Translations under genes and position numbers: made by a program
Shown here: positions 51,336 to 58,875 of the stretch, one piece after another
Layout: the number at the start of each line of letters is the position of its first letter
Numbering within the stretch: the first letter of the stretch is position 1
Origin: Pseudomonadota bacterium
Lineage (GTDB): Bacteria; Bdellovibrionota; Bacteriovoracia; Bacteriovoracales; Bacteriovoracaceae
Direction of reading: 5' to 3'
DNA: 64,000 nt
NCBI GenBank assembly: GCA_027487685.1
Contig: JAIYDC010000029.1
Span: 1-64,000 of the forward strand
The notes under the pieces: generated by a model
Seen by the model: the letters and a program-made list of their open reading frames with translations, nothing else
What the model was told of the DNA's origin: nothing
The model's database searches: none

Positions 51336-52190
51336 ATGGAAACATTTGAGATGCGTTATTTCCTCGGTGTCGCTCGGACTGAAAACATTCATAGAGCAGC
51401 GGATGAGCTGCATGTTTCGGCTGGATCTCTAAGTAAGGCCATTTCTCGGCTCGAGGAAGAGCTCTCGGTCAAACTCTTCTCTCGGGAAGGGAGAAATATT
51501 AAGCTGACGGAGAATGGAAGATTATTGCAGATCCGTGCCTCTCAAATGATCCAGCTCGAAGAATCCACAAAAATTGAGCTGGCCGGGGCCTTAGGTAAGA
51601 TGCAAGTTCAAATGGCAGGAAGTGAGATGGTTCTTGCTCATTGGGGTCTGCAATTCACTCAGATGGTAAAAGATGCTTTTCCTTTAACTCAATTTGAATT
51701 TCAGGCGACAGATGAGAAAAGTGCATTGGAACAAGTTGAAAGAGGAGAAGTGCATCTCGCTTTGACAACTGGAGACATTCCCACGGCAAGTGGACTTAGT
51801 TCGAAAATCTTAGGTGAGACGACGTTTAAAACCTATGTAGGCCGTGGACATCAATTACAGAAAAGAAAAGAAGTCCCCGTGGCCGAGTTACTTACCCACG
51901 CCTTCGTTAGTCTGAATCGGCCTCTCTTTGGTAAAGTGGGTGTTGGCCAGTCCCCTGATGGGTGGAGAGATGATAAGTTTCCCCGCAGGATTGACTATCT
52001 AACTTCAGGCCAGAAAATTCTTGAAGAAGTCGTGGCCTCAGGCCTCGCCGTGGCCTACTTACCTGATTATCTGGGGATCGCCTTGGGTTTAGTAGCGATT
52101 CAGGTAACGGGGTGCCCGTTCGTTTGCCGCCAGAAAATTAAACTCGTCGTTCGAAATCCAAGAGATTTAAGCTGGCTTGACTGGTCATAG
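51336..52190 (+). CDS. LysR-family transcriptional regulator
   Basis: A 284-aa LTTR. The wHTH is at residues 1-62 (EMRYFLGVARTENIHRAADELHVSAGSLSKAISRLEEEL), then a linker helix and a periplasmic-binding-protein-like effector domain that is slightly short. Divergent from the old yellow enzyme gene, which it probably controls along with itself. No Shine-Dalgarno is seen before the ATG. Confidence 0.9.
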   Translation: METFEMRYFLGVARTENIHRAADELHVSAGSLSKAISRLEEELSVKLFSREGRNIKLTENGRLLQIRASQMIQLEESTKIELAGALGKMQVQMAGSEMVLAHWGLQFTQMVKDAFPLTQFEFQATDEKSALEQVERGEVHLALTTGDIPTASGLSSKILGETTFKTYVGRGHQLQKRKEVPVAELLTHAFVSLNRPLFGKVGVGQSPDGWRDDKFPRRIDYLTSGQKILEEVVASGLAVAYLPDYLGIALGLVAIQVTGCPFVCRQKIKLVVRNPRDLSWLDWS

Positions 52191-52245
52191 GGAGCGAGGC
52201 GCCGGAGATCCCTGGGTAGCATGGGACTCCGGCGGTTGTTCGACT

Positions 52246-52788
52246 CTAGGCTTCGCCCGCGAATGCTGGATCGATTGGTGTTGGATTAAAATGGTCAAGG
52301 TAGTTACTGATAGTCTTGAGGGCCACTCCTACAAGGACTTCCATCATCGCTTCAGGCGCAAATCCTACCTTAAGGAAAGTTTCCTTAGTCTGTTCGGAAA
52401 CAATCCCTCGTTCGCCCACGATCTCCCGGGTGAATTGAACCAGTGCTGCTAGTTTTGGATCAGGGATGACCTTTTGATTTCTGATGGCCTTTACGACATC
52501 CCCATCAACCTTCATCATTCCTTTCAGAATGGTGGAATGAGCGGCGATGCAGTAGCGGCACCGATTCTCTACCGATGTTGCCAAGAGGACGACTTGTCTT
52601 TCTTTGGGAGTAAGAGAGGACTCTTCCCAGGCAGCATCGAGGCCCATATAGCCCTTTAAGACCGCCGGAGAGTTTGCAAAAGTTGCCATCAGGTTCGGGA
52701 TGAAGCCGAAGCCCTTTTGGATGCTTTTCAAGACCTCTTTAGATCCCTCTGGTGCTGTCTCAATCGTTAATGGTTTTAGTGTGTTCAT
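52246..52788 (-). CDS. AhpD/carboxymuconolactone decarboxylase-like peroxidase-related protein
   Basis: A 180-aa all-helical protein. The redox motif is RCRYCIAAHSTIL (CxxC followed by H), as in AhpD-like disulphide reductases, and the N-terminal block SIQKGFGFIPNLMATFANSP is typical of the uncharacterised peroxidase-related branch. The start MNTLKPL at 52788 has AAGGGAG upstream; the track ORF starts 24 codons earlier. Divergent from a LysR regulator. Confidence 0.88.
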   Translation of the reverse strand: MNTLKPLTIETAPEGSKEVLKSIQKGFGFIPNLMATFANSPAVLKGYMGLDAAWEESSLTPKERQVVLLATSVENRCRYCIAAHSTILKGMMKVDGDVVKAIRNQKVIPDPKLAALVQFTREIVGERGIVSEQTKETFLKVGFAPEAMMEVLVGVALKTISNYLDHFNPTPIDPAFAGEA

Positions 52789-52882
52789 AATGTCTCCCTT
52801 GCATGGCCCTCTTGATTGATGGCCTTCATGTCCTGACTTTACGGTATTCCCTGATTGCACAATAGACAGATAATGGTGATAA

Positions 52883-52907
52883 CATATATTCTTATTTAGA
52901 ATATATG
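52883..52907. promoter_or_regulatory. Inverted repeat containing the LysR start codon
   Basis: CATATATTCT-TATTT-AGAATATATG: perfect 10-bp arms around 5 nt; the right arm contains the ATG of the LysR gene (52905-52907). The core ATTC-N7-GAAT fits a LysR box. Confidence 0.65.
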
Positions 52908-53816
52908 GACCAACTACACTGTTTACGAATCTTTAGAAGAGTTGCCGAGTCTAAGTCCTTCTCACGGATTGCCCAAGAGTTTGGACTGACTCAGCCGATG
53001 GTGAGTAAGCGTGTCGCGTGGCTAGAGTCTGAACTAGGGGTGACGCTACTGAGAAGGTCTACCCGAGGGATTCAATTGACCCCTGAGGGAGAAATCCTAT
53101 ACCGTGCTGGAGGAAACGCGCTCGAAGAACTCGATGCGGTGTTCTCGTCGGTAAAGCACGAAAAACTGAAACTTTCCGGAAGCCTTCGCATCACGGCCTC
53201 GCTTGCATTCGCGCGGCTGATCATCGGACCACTTCTTACTGAATTGAGTGAACTTCACCCGGACCTGCGGCCTCACTTTCACTTAAGCGATGGCTACATC
53301 GATATGGTAGAACAAAACCTCGATCTCGCTTTCCGCATTGGTCATTTGCCGGACAGCTCCCTCAAGGCCCTAAAGATAGGTCAATCAACGAGAAAAATTT
53401 ACGGGTCTCAATCCTACTTCAAGAAATTTGGAATGCCGAAGTCGGTGGATGATCTCGCTCATCATCGATGCCTCTTGTACACGAGACTCTCGGATCTCCC
53501 AGGCTGGCCTCTCGTGGATGAAAAGGGGAAAGCAAGAAATTGGAGCTTCCGTCCTCACATGCAGTCGGATGCTTCCGATCTGATTCGACAGGCCGTAATC
53601 GACGGTCTGGGCATCGCGCTCCTCCCGTCTTGGATGATCGATGGTTTTAACGACACGAAAGGGGTGAGAGCGATCCTCCTCGAAAATGGTCCGAAGCCTA
53701 GCCCGATTTTTGCGGTGACTTCGGGTACTCGTGAACTCACGGCCAAGCAGAGAGTTGTTATTGACTACTTTAAGAAAAAACTGGATCTGAATGAATCCCT
53801 ATCTCTTCGCACCTAA
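52905..53816 (+). CDS. LysR-family transcriptional regulator
   Basis: A 303-aa LTTR of the CrgA/AaeR-like group. The wHTH is at residues 1-60 (QLHCLRIFRRVAESKSFSRIAQEFGLTQPMVSKRVAWLE) and the effector domain is complete (GSLRITASLAFARLIIGPLL, DLAFRIGHLPDSSLKALK, VIDGLGIALLPSW). Divergent from the AhpD-like gene. Its start codon lies inside an inverted repeat, so autorepression at both DNA and RNA level is possible. Confidence 0.92.
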   Translation: MDQLHCLRIFRRVAESKSFSRIAQEFGLTQPMVSKRVAWLESELGVTLLRRSTRGIQLTPEGEILYRAGGNALEELDAVFSSVKHEKLKLSGSLRITASLAFARLIIGPLLTELSELHPDLRPHFHLSDGYIDMVEQNLDLAFRIGHLPDSSLKALKIGQSTRKIYGSQSYFKKFGMPKSVDDLAHHRCLLYTRLSDLPGWPLVDEKGKARNWSFRPHMQSDASDLIRQAVIDGLGIALLPSWMIDGFNDTKGVRAILLENGPKPSPIFAVTSGTRELTAKQRVVIDYFKKKLDLNESLSLRT

Positions 53817-53854
53817 GCGTTGATGAATTTTTTAAAAACAAGGAATCAAGGAAC

Positions 53855-54340
53855 ATGAGTACACTTCGACATGTTATGTACAAGAAACTTGCACCTACGG
53901 AAACATTATCAACGGATGATTTTCGCACCGTTACTGAAGCTGATAATCTATTACTAGGCCAGCTTATGTACTCCTCTTACCAGGGGACAATTGACTACGA
54001 TGGGGAGACACTAGAGCAGTCCATCCAAGAAATGACCGAGACACTTTCGGGTAAATACGGAAAAGTCATTTCTCCTGCCTCATTGGTTATTGTCGATGGG
54101 GACGTCGCCGTTGCAGCGGTGATCTTCGTTTTTTATGCAAAGGAGGCGATGCCTCTTCTCACTTTCACGATGACTCATCCGCAGCACCAGGGGAGAGGCT
54201 TGGCCCAGCGCCTGATAAACTCCAGTCTTCGAGTCCTGCATGAGCAATCTTTTGACCAATGCTGTCTCGTTGTCACCGAGGGGAACCGACCGGCCCAGGA
54301 CATTTATAAGAAACTCGGTTTCACGACGACCAAGGCTTGA
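53855..54340 (+). CDS. GNAT-family acetyltransferase
   Basis: A 161-aa protein with a single GNAT domain. The acetyl-CoA site is in TFTMTHPQHQGRGLAQRLINSSL (Q/R-x-x-G-x-A), followed by CCLVVTEGNRPAQDIYKKLGF. Substrate unknown. It lies 38 nt after the LysR gene on the same strand and may be co-transcribed. Confidence 0.87.
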   Translation: MSTLRHVMYKKLAPTETLSTDDFRTVTEADNLLLGQLMYSSYQGTIDYDGETLEQSIQEMTETLSGKYGKVISPASLVIVDGDVAVAAVIFVFYAKEAMPLLTFTMTHPQHQGRGLAQRLINSSLRVLHEQSFDQCCLVVTEGNRPAQDIYKKLGFTTTKA

Positions 54341-54350
54341 TCCCGAGGAA

Positions 54351-54797
54351 TCAGTTTCTAAAAAAGGGATTGATAACGTTGATGAAAATTTCTCCCACTT
54401 CAATTTTTGCCTCTCTTACGACAATATTTTGAGGTGTATAGCCTCCAATGGGACATTCTACGATGTGACCGACTAAGACCTGGCCACTCGCCGTCTGTGG
54501 TAAATTGAGTTTTTGCGCCTGAAACAAGAAATAGGATGTTTTTTGGGAGGTATTGATTTTCCTGCGACTCTCATAAAAATCTCTGGCCTCGGGATCATTA
54601 ATGGAGAGAATTCCGGAGAAACTCAGCTGGTGACTGTGATGTCCGGATGCCACGAGATGGCCAAAGAATGAATCGCTCTCCGGAATAATGAATCCATGTT
54701 GCATTTCGTGCTGCATGCCTTCTGGTGAGGCGTTCACAGGATGGTTACTGAGAAGTCCAGTGATCAGAACGAGGACTAAGGCACATATTTTTTTCAT
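54351..54797 (-). CDS. Exported hypothetical protein, His-rich N-terminus
   Basis: A 148-aa protein with a signal peptide (KKICALVLVLITGLLSNHPVNA). The mature N-terminus has clustered His and Met (GMQHEMQHG, SGHHSHQLSF), which could bind metal. The rest (GHIVECPIGGYTPQNIVV) looks like a small beta domain. It is divergent from the HTH-isochorismatase regulator and shares its TTGCAAG-rich promoter region. No family recognised. Confidence 0.65.
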   Translation of the reverse strand: MKKICALVLVLITGLLSNHPVNASPEGMQHEMQHGFIIPESDSFFGHLVASGHHSHQLSFSGILSINDPEARDFYESRRKINTSQKTSYFLFQAQKLNLPQTASGQVLVGHIVECPIGGYTPQNIVVREAKIEVGEIFINVINPFFRN

Positions 54798-54831
54798 ACT
54801 CTCTCCTTGATGTGAGTAGAGTATTTATAGG

Positions 54832-54889
54832 TTGCAAGCTACACTTGATGAATAGCAAAGCTTGCAAGGATGACTGCATCTTTTGCAAG
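54832..54889. promoter_or_regulatory. Three TTGCAAG repeats between divergent genes
   Basis: TTGCAAG occurs at 54832, 54862 and 54883 (30 and 21 nt apart, close to whole helical turns). The first two also lie in a perfect 9-bp inverted repeat TTGCAAGCT/AGCTTGCAA with an 18-nt gap. Probable operator of the adjacent HTH regulator. Confidence 0.6.
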
Positions 54890-54902
54890 TTCGAGGATAA
54901 CG

Positions 54903-55730
54903 ATGACATCACCCACAGTAAGGTTCCCTCTTTCGTCCGAACATTTGGAGCTCCTGCTCGCCTTCGAGCGCACAGGCTCCTTAAGAGAGCTTTCGGAGCA
55001 TTTAGGGAAGGATCAATCTGTCGTCTCGCGGCAGTTACAAAGACTTGGCGAAGAAGCTCCTGTGATCCAAAAGGTGCGCGGCAAATGGAGCATCACCCCC
55101 CTCGGAGTACGTATCAATCAGCTTACACTTGGTTTCGTTGCGGAATACGAGCAAAGCCTAGGAAGTGAGTCTGGGTCCCAGGTTAGTTTTGAGAACTCCG
55201 TGCTCTTAGTGATTAATGCTCAGAAGGCCCTGCTGGCGTCCAAGGCAAAGAGGAGCAATCCCTCGGCCGAAAAAAATATCCAACTGCTTTTGGATTTTTG
55301 GAGGAAGAAGGGGCGTCCAATTATCCATGTGCAGCACCTCTCTGATAATCCCCAGTCTGACTTTTATCACGCTTCACCACTGTCGAACTTCATGACCGAG
55401 ATTTCACCAGTGGGAGACGAGCAGATGATTCAAAAAATGAATCCGAGTTCATTTGCCAATAATCAGCTTGAGGATCTTCTGAGAGAAAGGGACATATCAA
55501 CGTTAGTTCTTGTCGGGTTTACTGCCAATGATTGCATCGAAGCCACCGCACGAGATTCGTTCGAAAAAGGCTTTACGACCTATATCGCCGGGGACTGCAC
55601 CGCCATGTTTGATTTTGTTGCCCATGATCAAAAAGTCCATAGCGCCCAGAAGATGCACGAACTGATCATGGCCAACATCGAGCTACGTTATGGACAAGTG
55701 AAGGATTTAAATTTCTTTCTTGGGCACTAG
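54903..55730 (+). CDS. LysR-type HTH fused to a degenerate isochorismatase-like domain
   Basis: A 275-aa protein in two parts. Residues 10-75 are a LysR-like winged helix (EHLELLLAFERTGSLRELSEHLGKDQSVVSRQLQRL, then KWSITPLGVRINQL). Residues 98-270 are an isochorismatase-like cysteine hydrolase fold. Of the catalytic set, Lys (K178) and Cys (C211 in GFTANDCIEATARDSFEKGF) are kept, but the Asp of the usual VIDxQ is Asn here (LLVINAQ, N105). So the hydrolase part may sense rather than cleave a ligand. ATG at 54903 has GAGGA upstream; the longer track start lacks one. It probably regulates the divergent exported protein gene and itself through TTGCAAG sites. Confidence 0.8.
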   Translation: MTSPTVRFPLSSEHLELLLAFERTGSLRELSEHLGKDQSVVSRQLQRLGEEAPVIQKVRGKWSITPLGVRINQLTLGFVAEYEQSLGSESGSQVSFENSVLLVINAQKALLASKAKRSNPSAEKNIQLLLDFWRKKGRPIIHVQHLSDNPQSDFYHASPLSNFMTEISPVGDEQMIQKMNPSSFANNQLEDLLRERDISTLVLVGFTANDCIEATARDSFEKGFTTYIAGDCTAMFDFVAHDQKVHSAQKMHELIMANIELRYGQVKDLNFFLGH

Positions 55731-55739
55731 GAATAGAAA

Positions 55740-56432
55740 TTATTTGTTATCTTGGAGTGCCTTGTACGTTACCTTCACTTTTTCGTTCCTCTCGCTGTAC
55801 CGATCCACAAGGAAGTCAGCGACATCCCTTGTGAGATACGTAAACCGCATGAGTTCTTCCATAACGTCGACGACCCGCTCTCGGTAGGACGAAGGTTTCA
55901 TCGTTCCATCTTCATTGAACTCGTTAAACGCTTGAGCGACTGAAGATTGGTTAGGGATCGTGATCATCCTCATCCATCGACCCAGGACTCTCATTGTATT
56001 GACCGCATTGAAGGATTGGCTTCCGCCCGATACCTCCATCACGGCGAGAGTTTTTCCCTGCGTGGGGCGAACAGCATTGAGTGCTAAAGGAATCCAGTCG
56101 ATTTGATTCTTCAAAACAGCAGATATTGTTCCATGTAACTCCGGGCCCGACCAAACTTGTCCTTCGGACCAGACGCTCAGGTCCCTAAGTTCCTGAACCT
56201 TTGGATGATCAACGGACTTATTGTTATCAAAGACTGGCAGACCCTCTGGGTTATAGATTTTCACTTCTGCCCCCATATGAGTAAGGATTCTGCCCGCTTC
56301 TTCTGCCAGCAGGCGGCTAAAAGAGCGGTCTCGTAGAGATCCATAGAGGATCAGAATTCGAGGCGGGTGGTCAGAGGAGAGAAGCTTATTCTTGTCTGCT
56401 TTTAGATCGAATGATTGTTTATCTAGGAACAT
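55740..56432 (-). CDS. arsH: ArsH, NADPH-dependent FMN reductase
   Basis: A 230-aa flavoprotein of arsenic operons; it oxidises trivalent organoarsenicals and reduces quinones. Signatures are [23 protein letters not shown] (flavin loop), [29 protein letters not shown] and [21 protein letters not shown]. The chosen ATG at 56432 overlaps the acr3 3' end by 14 bp. Last gene of the operon. Confidence 0.95.
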   Translation of the reverse strand: MFLDKQSFDLKADKNKLLSSDHPPRILILYGSLRDRSFSRLLAEEAGRILTHMGAEVKIYNPEGLPVFDNNKSVDHPKVQELRDLSVWSEGQVWSGPELHGTISAVLKNQIDWIPLALNAVRPTQGKTLAVMEVSGGSQSFNAVNTMRVLGRWMRMITIPNQSSVAQAFNEFNEDGTMKPSSYRERVVDVMEELMRFTYLTRDVADFLVDRYSERNEKVKVTYKALQDNK

Positions 56433-57468
56433 GTTGAGTCTCTTTAAAATAGTGGTCTTTGAGCCAAAGTGAAACACGTACTAAAAATATAAGCACGGGC
56501 ACTTCTACCAGGGGACCAATGACGGCGGCAAAGGCAGCGCCATGATTAATGCCAAAAGTAGCAATCGCCACCGCTATGGCGAGTTCAAAGTTGTTCGACG
56601 CGGCAGTAAAGGAGAGAGTCACTGAGCGGGTGTAGTCAGCGCCTGCCTTCTTACTCAAGACGAAGGACACTAAGAACATAACAAAGAAGTAAATTGTTAG
56701 TGGCATCGCAATTCTTACGACATCCATAGGTAGCTGTACGATTTGCTCCCCTTTGAGGGAAAACATGACAACAATGGTGAACAAAAGAAAGATAAGTGTG
56801 ACGGGACTAATTCTAGGAATGAAACAACGATCGTACCAACTGGCCCCCTTGGAACTGATAAGGATTCTTCTAGTGACGAATCCGGCCAAGAAAGGAATCC
56901 CTAAATAGATGGCCACCGATTGAGCGATGTCACCCATTGTGAAGGCAACTTCAAAGCTTTTAAGCCCGAAGAGGCACGGTAAGTAAGTCATAAAGACAAA
57001 AGCGTAGAGGGGAAAGAAGAGGATTTGAAAAATTGAATTAAAGGCTACAAGCCCGGCGCAATATTCTGCGCTTCCTTTCGCTAACTGGTTCCAGACGAGT
57101 ACCATGGCTATGCACCGTGCAAGACCGATCAAGATAAGGCCCATCATATAGTCAGGATGATCTCTCAGGAAGAGGATGGAGAGGCCAAACATGAGCAGGG
57201 GTCCTATGAGCCAATTTTGAACAAGTGAAAGGAGGAGAATTTTTCGATCTTTAAAGACCATGCCAATTTCTTCATATTTTACCTTGGCCAGAGGAGGGTA
57301 CATCATGAGGATGAGGCCGATAGCAATAGGGATGGATGTGGTGCCGATGCTTAAGGAATGAAGAAGCCCAGAGAAGGCCGGGACATAAATCCCCAGGAAG
57401 ACTCCAACGGCCATTGCTAAAAAAATCCATACTGTGAGGTAGCGGTCCAGGAATGAGAGATTCTTCAC
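56419..57468 (-). CDS. acr3: Arsenite efflux permease Acr3
   Basis: A 349-aa carrier with about ten helices that pumps arsenite (or antimonite) out of the cell. ACR3 family motifs are seen: [46 protein letters not shown] with the essential Cys in GLARCIAMV, and [20 protein letters not shown]. It overlaps arsC by 4 bp. Confidence 0.96.
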   Translation of the reverse strand: MKNLSFLDRYLTVWIFLAMAVGVFLGIYVPAFSGLLHSLSIGTTSIPIAIGLILMMYPPLAKVKYEEIGMVFKDRKILLLSLVQNWLIGPLLMFGLSILFLRDHPDYMMGLILIGLARCIAMVLVWNQLAKGSAEYCAGLVAFNSIFQILFFPLYAFVFMTYLPCLFGLKSFEVAFTMGDIAQSVAIYLGIPFLAGFVTRRILISSKGASWYDRCFIPRISPVTLIFLLFTIVVMFSLKGEQIVQLPMDVVRIAMPLTIYFFVMFLVSFVLSKKAGADYTRSVTLSFTAASNNFELAIAVAIATFGINHGAAFAAVIGPLVEVPVLIFLVRVSLWLKDHYFKETQHVPR

Positions 57469-57881
57469 AGGTAGTCCTTCAGGTTTTTAACAGTGGTTTC
57501 GATTTCATCTCTGACCCTCCGGTAAATGGTGAGGATCTCGTTTTCATCGGCCATGTCCTTCGTCAGGGCGGGTGGATCCTGGAATCCAATGTGGACTATC
57601 TTTCCACCTGGGAAGTAGGGGCAGCTCTCTTTGGCGGAATCACAAACGGTGACGACGTAGTCGAATCTTACTTTGGGAAGTTCATCAACCGTCTTCGAGA
57701 AGTGAGATGAGATATCCACTCCAGCTTCTTTCATGACTTGCATCGCCCGGAGATTCATCCCGTGTTTTTTCGTTCCAGCAGAAAAGACCTCGAATTCATG
57801 GCCCCAATACTTTCGGCAAAAGCCTTCCGCCATTTGCGAGCGGCAGGAGTTTCCAGTGCATAAGAACACAATGGTCTTCAT
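57465..57881 (-). CDS. arsC: Arsenate reductase, thioredoxin-coupled ArsC
   Basis: A 138-aa low-molecular-weight phosphatase-fold reductase that makes arsenite from arsenate. The P-loop C8-x5-R14 is in LCTGNSCRS, and the redox pair C80 and C87 is in [15 protein letters not shown], the Staphylococcus-type arrangement, so thioredoxin should be the electron donor. It overlaps merR by 4 bp. Confidence 0.96.
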   Translation of the reverse strand: MKTIVFLCTGNSCRSQMAEGFCRKYWGHEFEVFSAGTKKHGMNLRAMQVMKEAGVDISSHFSKTVDELPKVRFDYVVTVCDSAKESCPYFPGGKIVHIGFQDPPALTKDMADENEILTIYRRVRDEIETTVKNLKDYL

Positions 57882-58291
57882 TTTTTACCTAAGCCCTTTT
57901 CAAAACATTCCTGAACTTTATATTCTCGAATTTGATCCTGATCTCCATCACACGCACAAGCTAATTGGCCTAGGCTTTTCTTCATGCGTGTGAGGTCTTC
58001 GATTTTCTGTTGAATTTCATTTATTTTTTGCTCTGTCTTTAGCTTGACGGTAGAGCAGGTGACCCTCGACTTCGTATTGAGCTCAAGAAGTTCCTTGATC
58101 TCGTTCAGTGTAAAGCCTAAGTCTTGGGCCCTTTTGATGAAAAGGATTCGTTGGGCATCCTCTGGGGCATAGATTCGAAATGCCCCGACACTCTTGGGCT
58201 CTCTGAGGAGACCCCGACGTTGGTAAAAGCGGACGGTTTCAATTCCTACGCCAGCGAGTTCAGCAATTTTGCTGATGGTTAGTTTTTCCAT
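57878..58291 (-). CDS. MerR-family metalloregulator heading the ars operon
   Basis: A 137-aa regulator with a MerR-type wHTH (TISKIAELAGVGIETVRFYQRRGLL, FRIYAPEDAQRILFIKRAQDLGFTLNEIKELL), a long dimerisation helix, and metal-binding Cys at C79, C112, C114 and C129. C79 and C114 match positions used by MerR/PbrR for Hg or Pb. The usual ars regulator is ArsR. It starts with AAGGG just upstream and its promoter has a mer-type dyad, so it should distort and activate this promoter when it binds metal. Confidence 0.88.
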   Translation of the reverse strand: MEKLTISKIAELAGVGIETVRFYQRRGLLREPKSVGAFRIYAPEDAQRILFIKRAQDLGFTLNEIKELLELNTKSRVTCSTVKLKTEQKINEIQQKIEDLTRMKKSLGQLACACDGDQDQIREYKVQECFEKGLGKK

Positions 58292-58297
58292 AATCCC

Positions 58298-58329
58298 TTA
58301 TTACACTCCGTACCATGGTACGGAGTCAA
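58298..58329 (-). promoter_or_regulatory. mer-type operator/promoter with 22-bp palindrome
   Basis: Minus strand reads TTGACT (58329-58324), then the dyad within ACTCCGTACCA/TGGTACGGAGT (58326-58305, perfect), then TAATAA (58303-58298). The spacer is 20 nt, longer than normal, as in MerR-controlled promoters. The half-sites CCGTAC and GTACGG are those of classical Tn21/Tn501 mer operators. Confidence 0.85.
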
Positions 58330-58343
58330 GTCAGGATTATTAA

Positions 58344-58784
58344 TTAGGTATTTTCGAAAATCTCAACGAAATTCTTTAAAGTGCTGGTTAAAACCTCTAG
58401 TTTGGCCTTTCCTATTTTCTCTAACTTCTTTTCTAAGTTCTCAAAGATTCCAATGATTTTGGTGGCATCACTTTTCCCATCGGCAGTGAGAACCAGGCAA
58501 AGGGAGCGGGCGTCCGTCTCATCCATGCGACGCTTGATTTTTCCTCGACCCTCAAGTTCGGAGAGGCCTTGACTCACGCTGGATTTGGATAACCCAAGCT
58601 CTCTGACGATAGACATTGGAGTCACCTTGGTTTTGCCCTCGAAATAGATCGTGAGAAGAATTAGAGATTGAATGAAGTTGATCTCATACTTTTTTAACTC
58701 AGATGAAAAATTGGATTGCACAGTGTTGTTCAAACGGTACATTTGAAAGATTGCACTTTTTTCGGTATACGAGGAGATTTTCAT
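58344..58784 (-). CDS. MarR-family transcriptional regulator, divergent from bioB
   Basis: A 146-aa winged-helix regulator (TPMSIVRELGLSKSSVSQGLSELEGRGKIKRRMDETDARSLCLVLT). It is divergent from the biotin operon, with an interrupted palindrome between them, so it may control that operon as well as itself. The ars regulator gene lies downstream on the same strand, 53 nt away, with its own promoter. Confidence 0.88.
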   Translation of the reverse strand: MKISSYTEKSAIFQMYRLNNTVQSNFSSELKKYEINFIQSLILLTIYFEGKTKVTPMSIVRELGLSKSSVSQGLSELEGRGKIKRRMDETDARSLCLVLTADGKSDATKIIGIFENLEKKLEKIGKAKLEVLTSTLKNFVEIFENT

Positions 58785-58803
58785 GATAAGTTCGTTTCAT
58801 AAA

Positions 58804-58822
58804 TAGTTTAACAAGTAAACTA
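58804..58822. promoter_or_regulatory. Inverted repeat between marR-like gene and bioB
   Basis: TAGTTTA-ACAAG-TAAACTA, perfect 7-bp arms around 5 nt, 20 nt upstream of the MarR start and 54 nt upstream of the bioB ATG. It does not look like the longer, wider-spaced BirA operator or the BioR box. Confidence 0.6.
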
Positions 58823-58875
58823 CTTTTAACTGAACTTTCTTTCATTTTGTTCATTCTCCTTACTATGCTTTGCCG

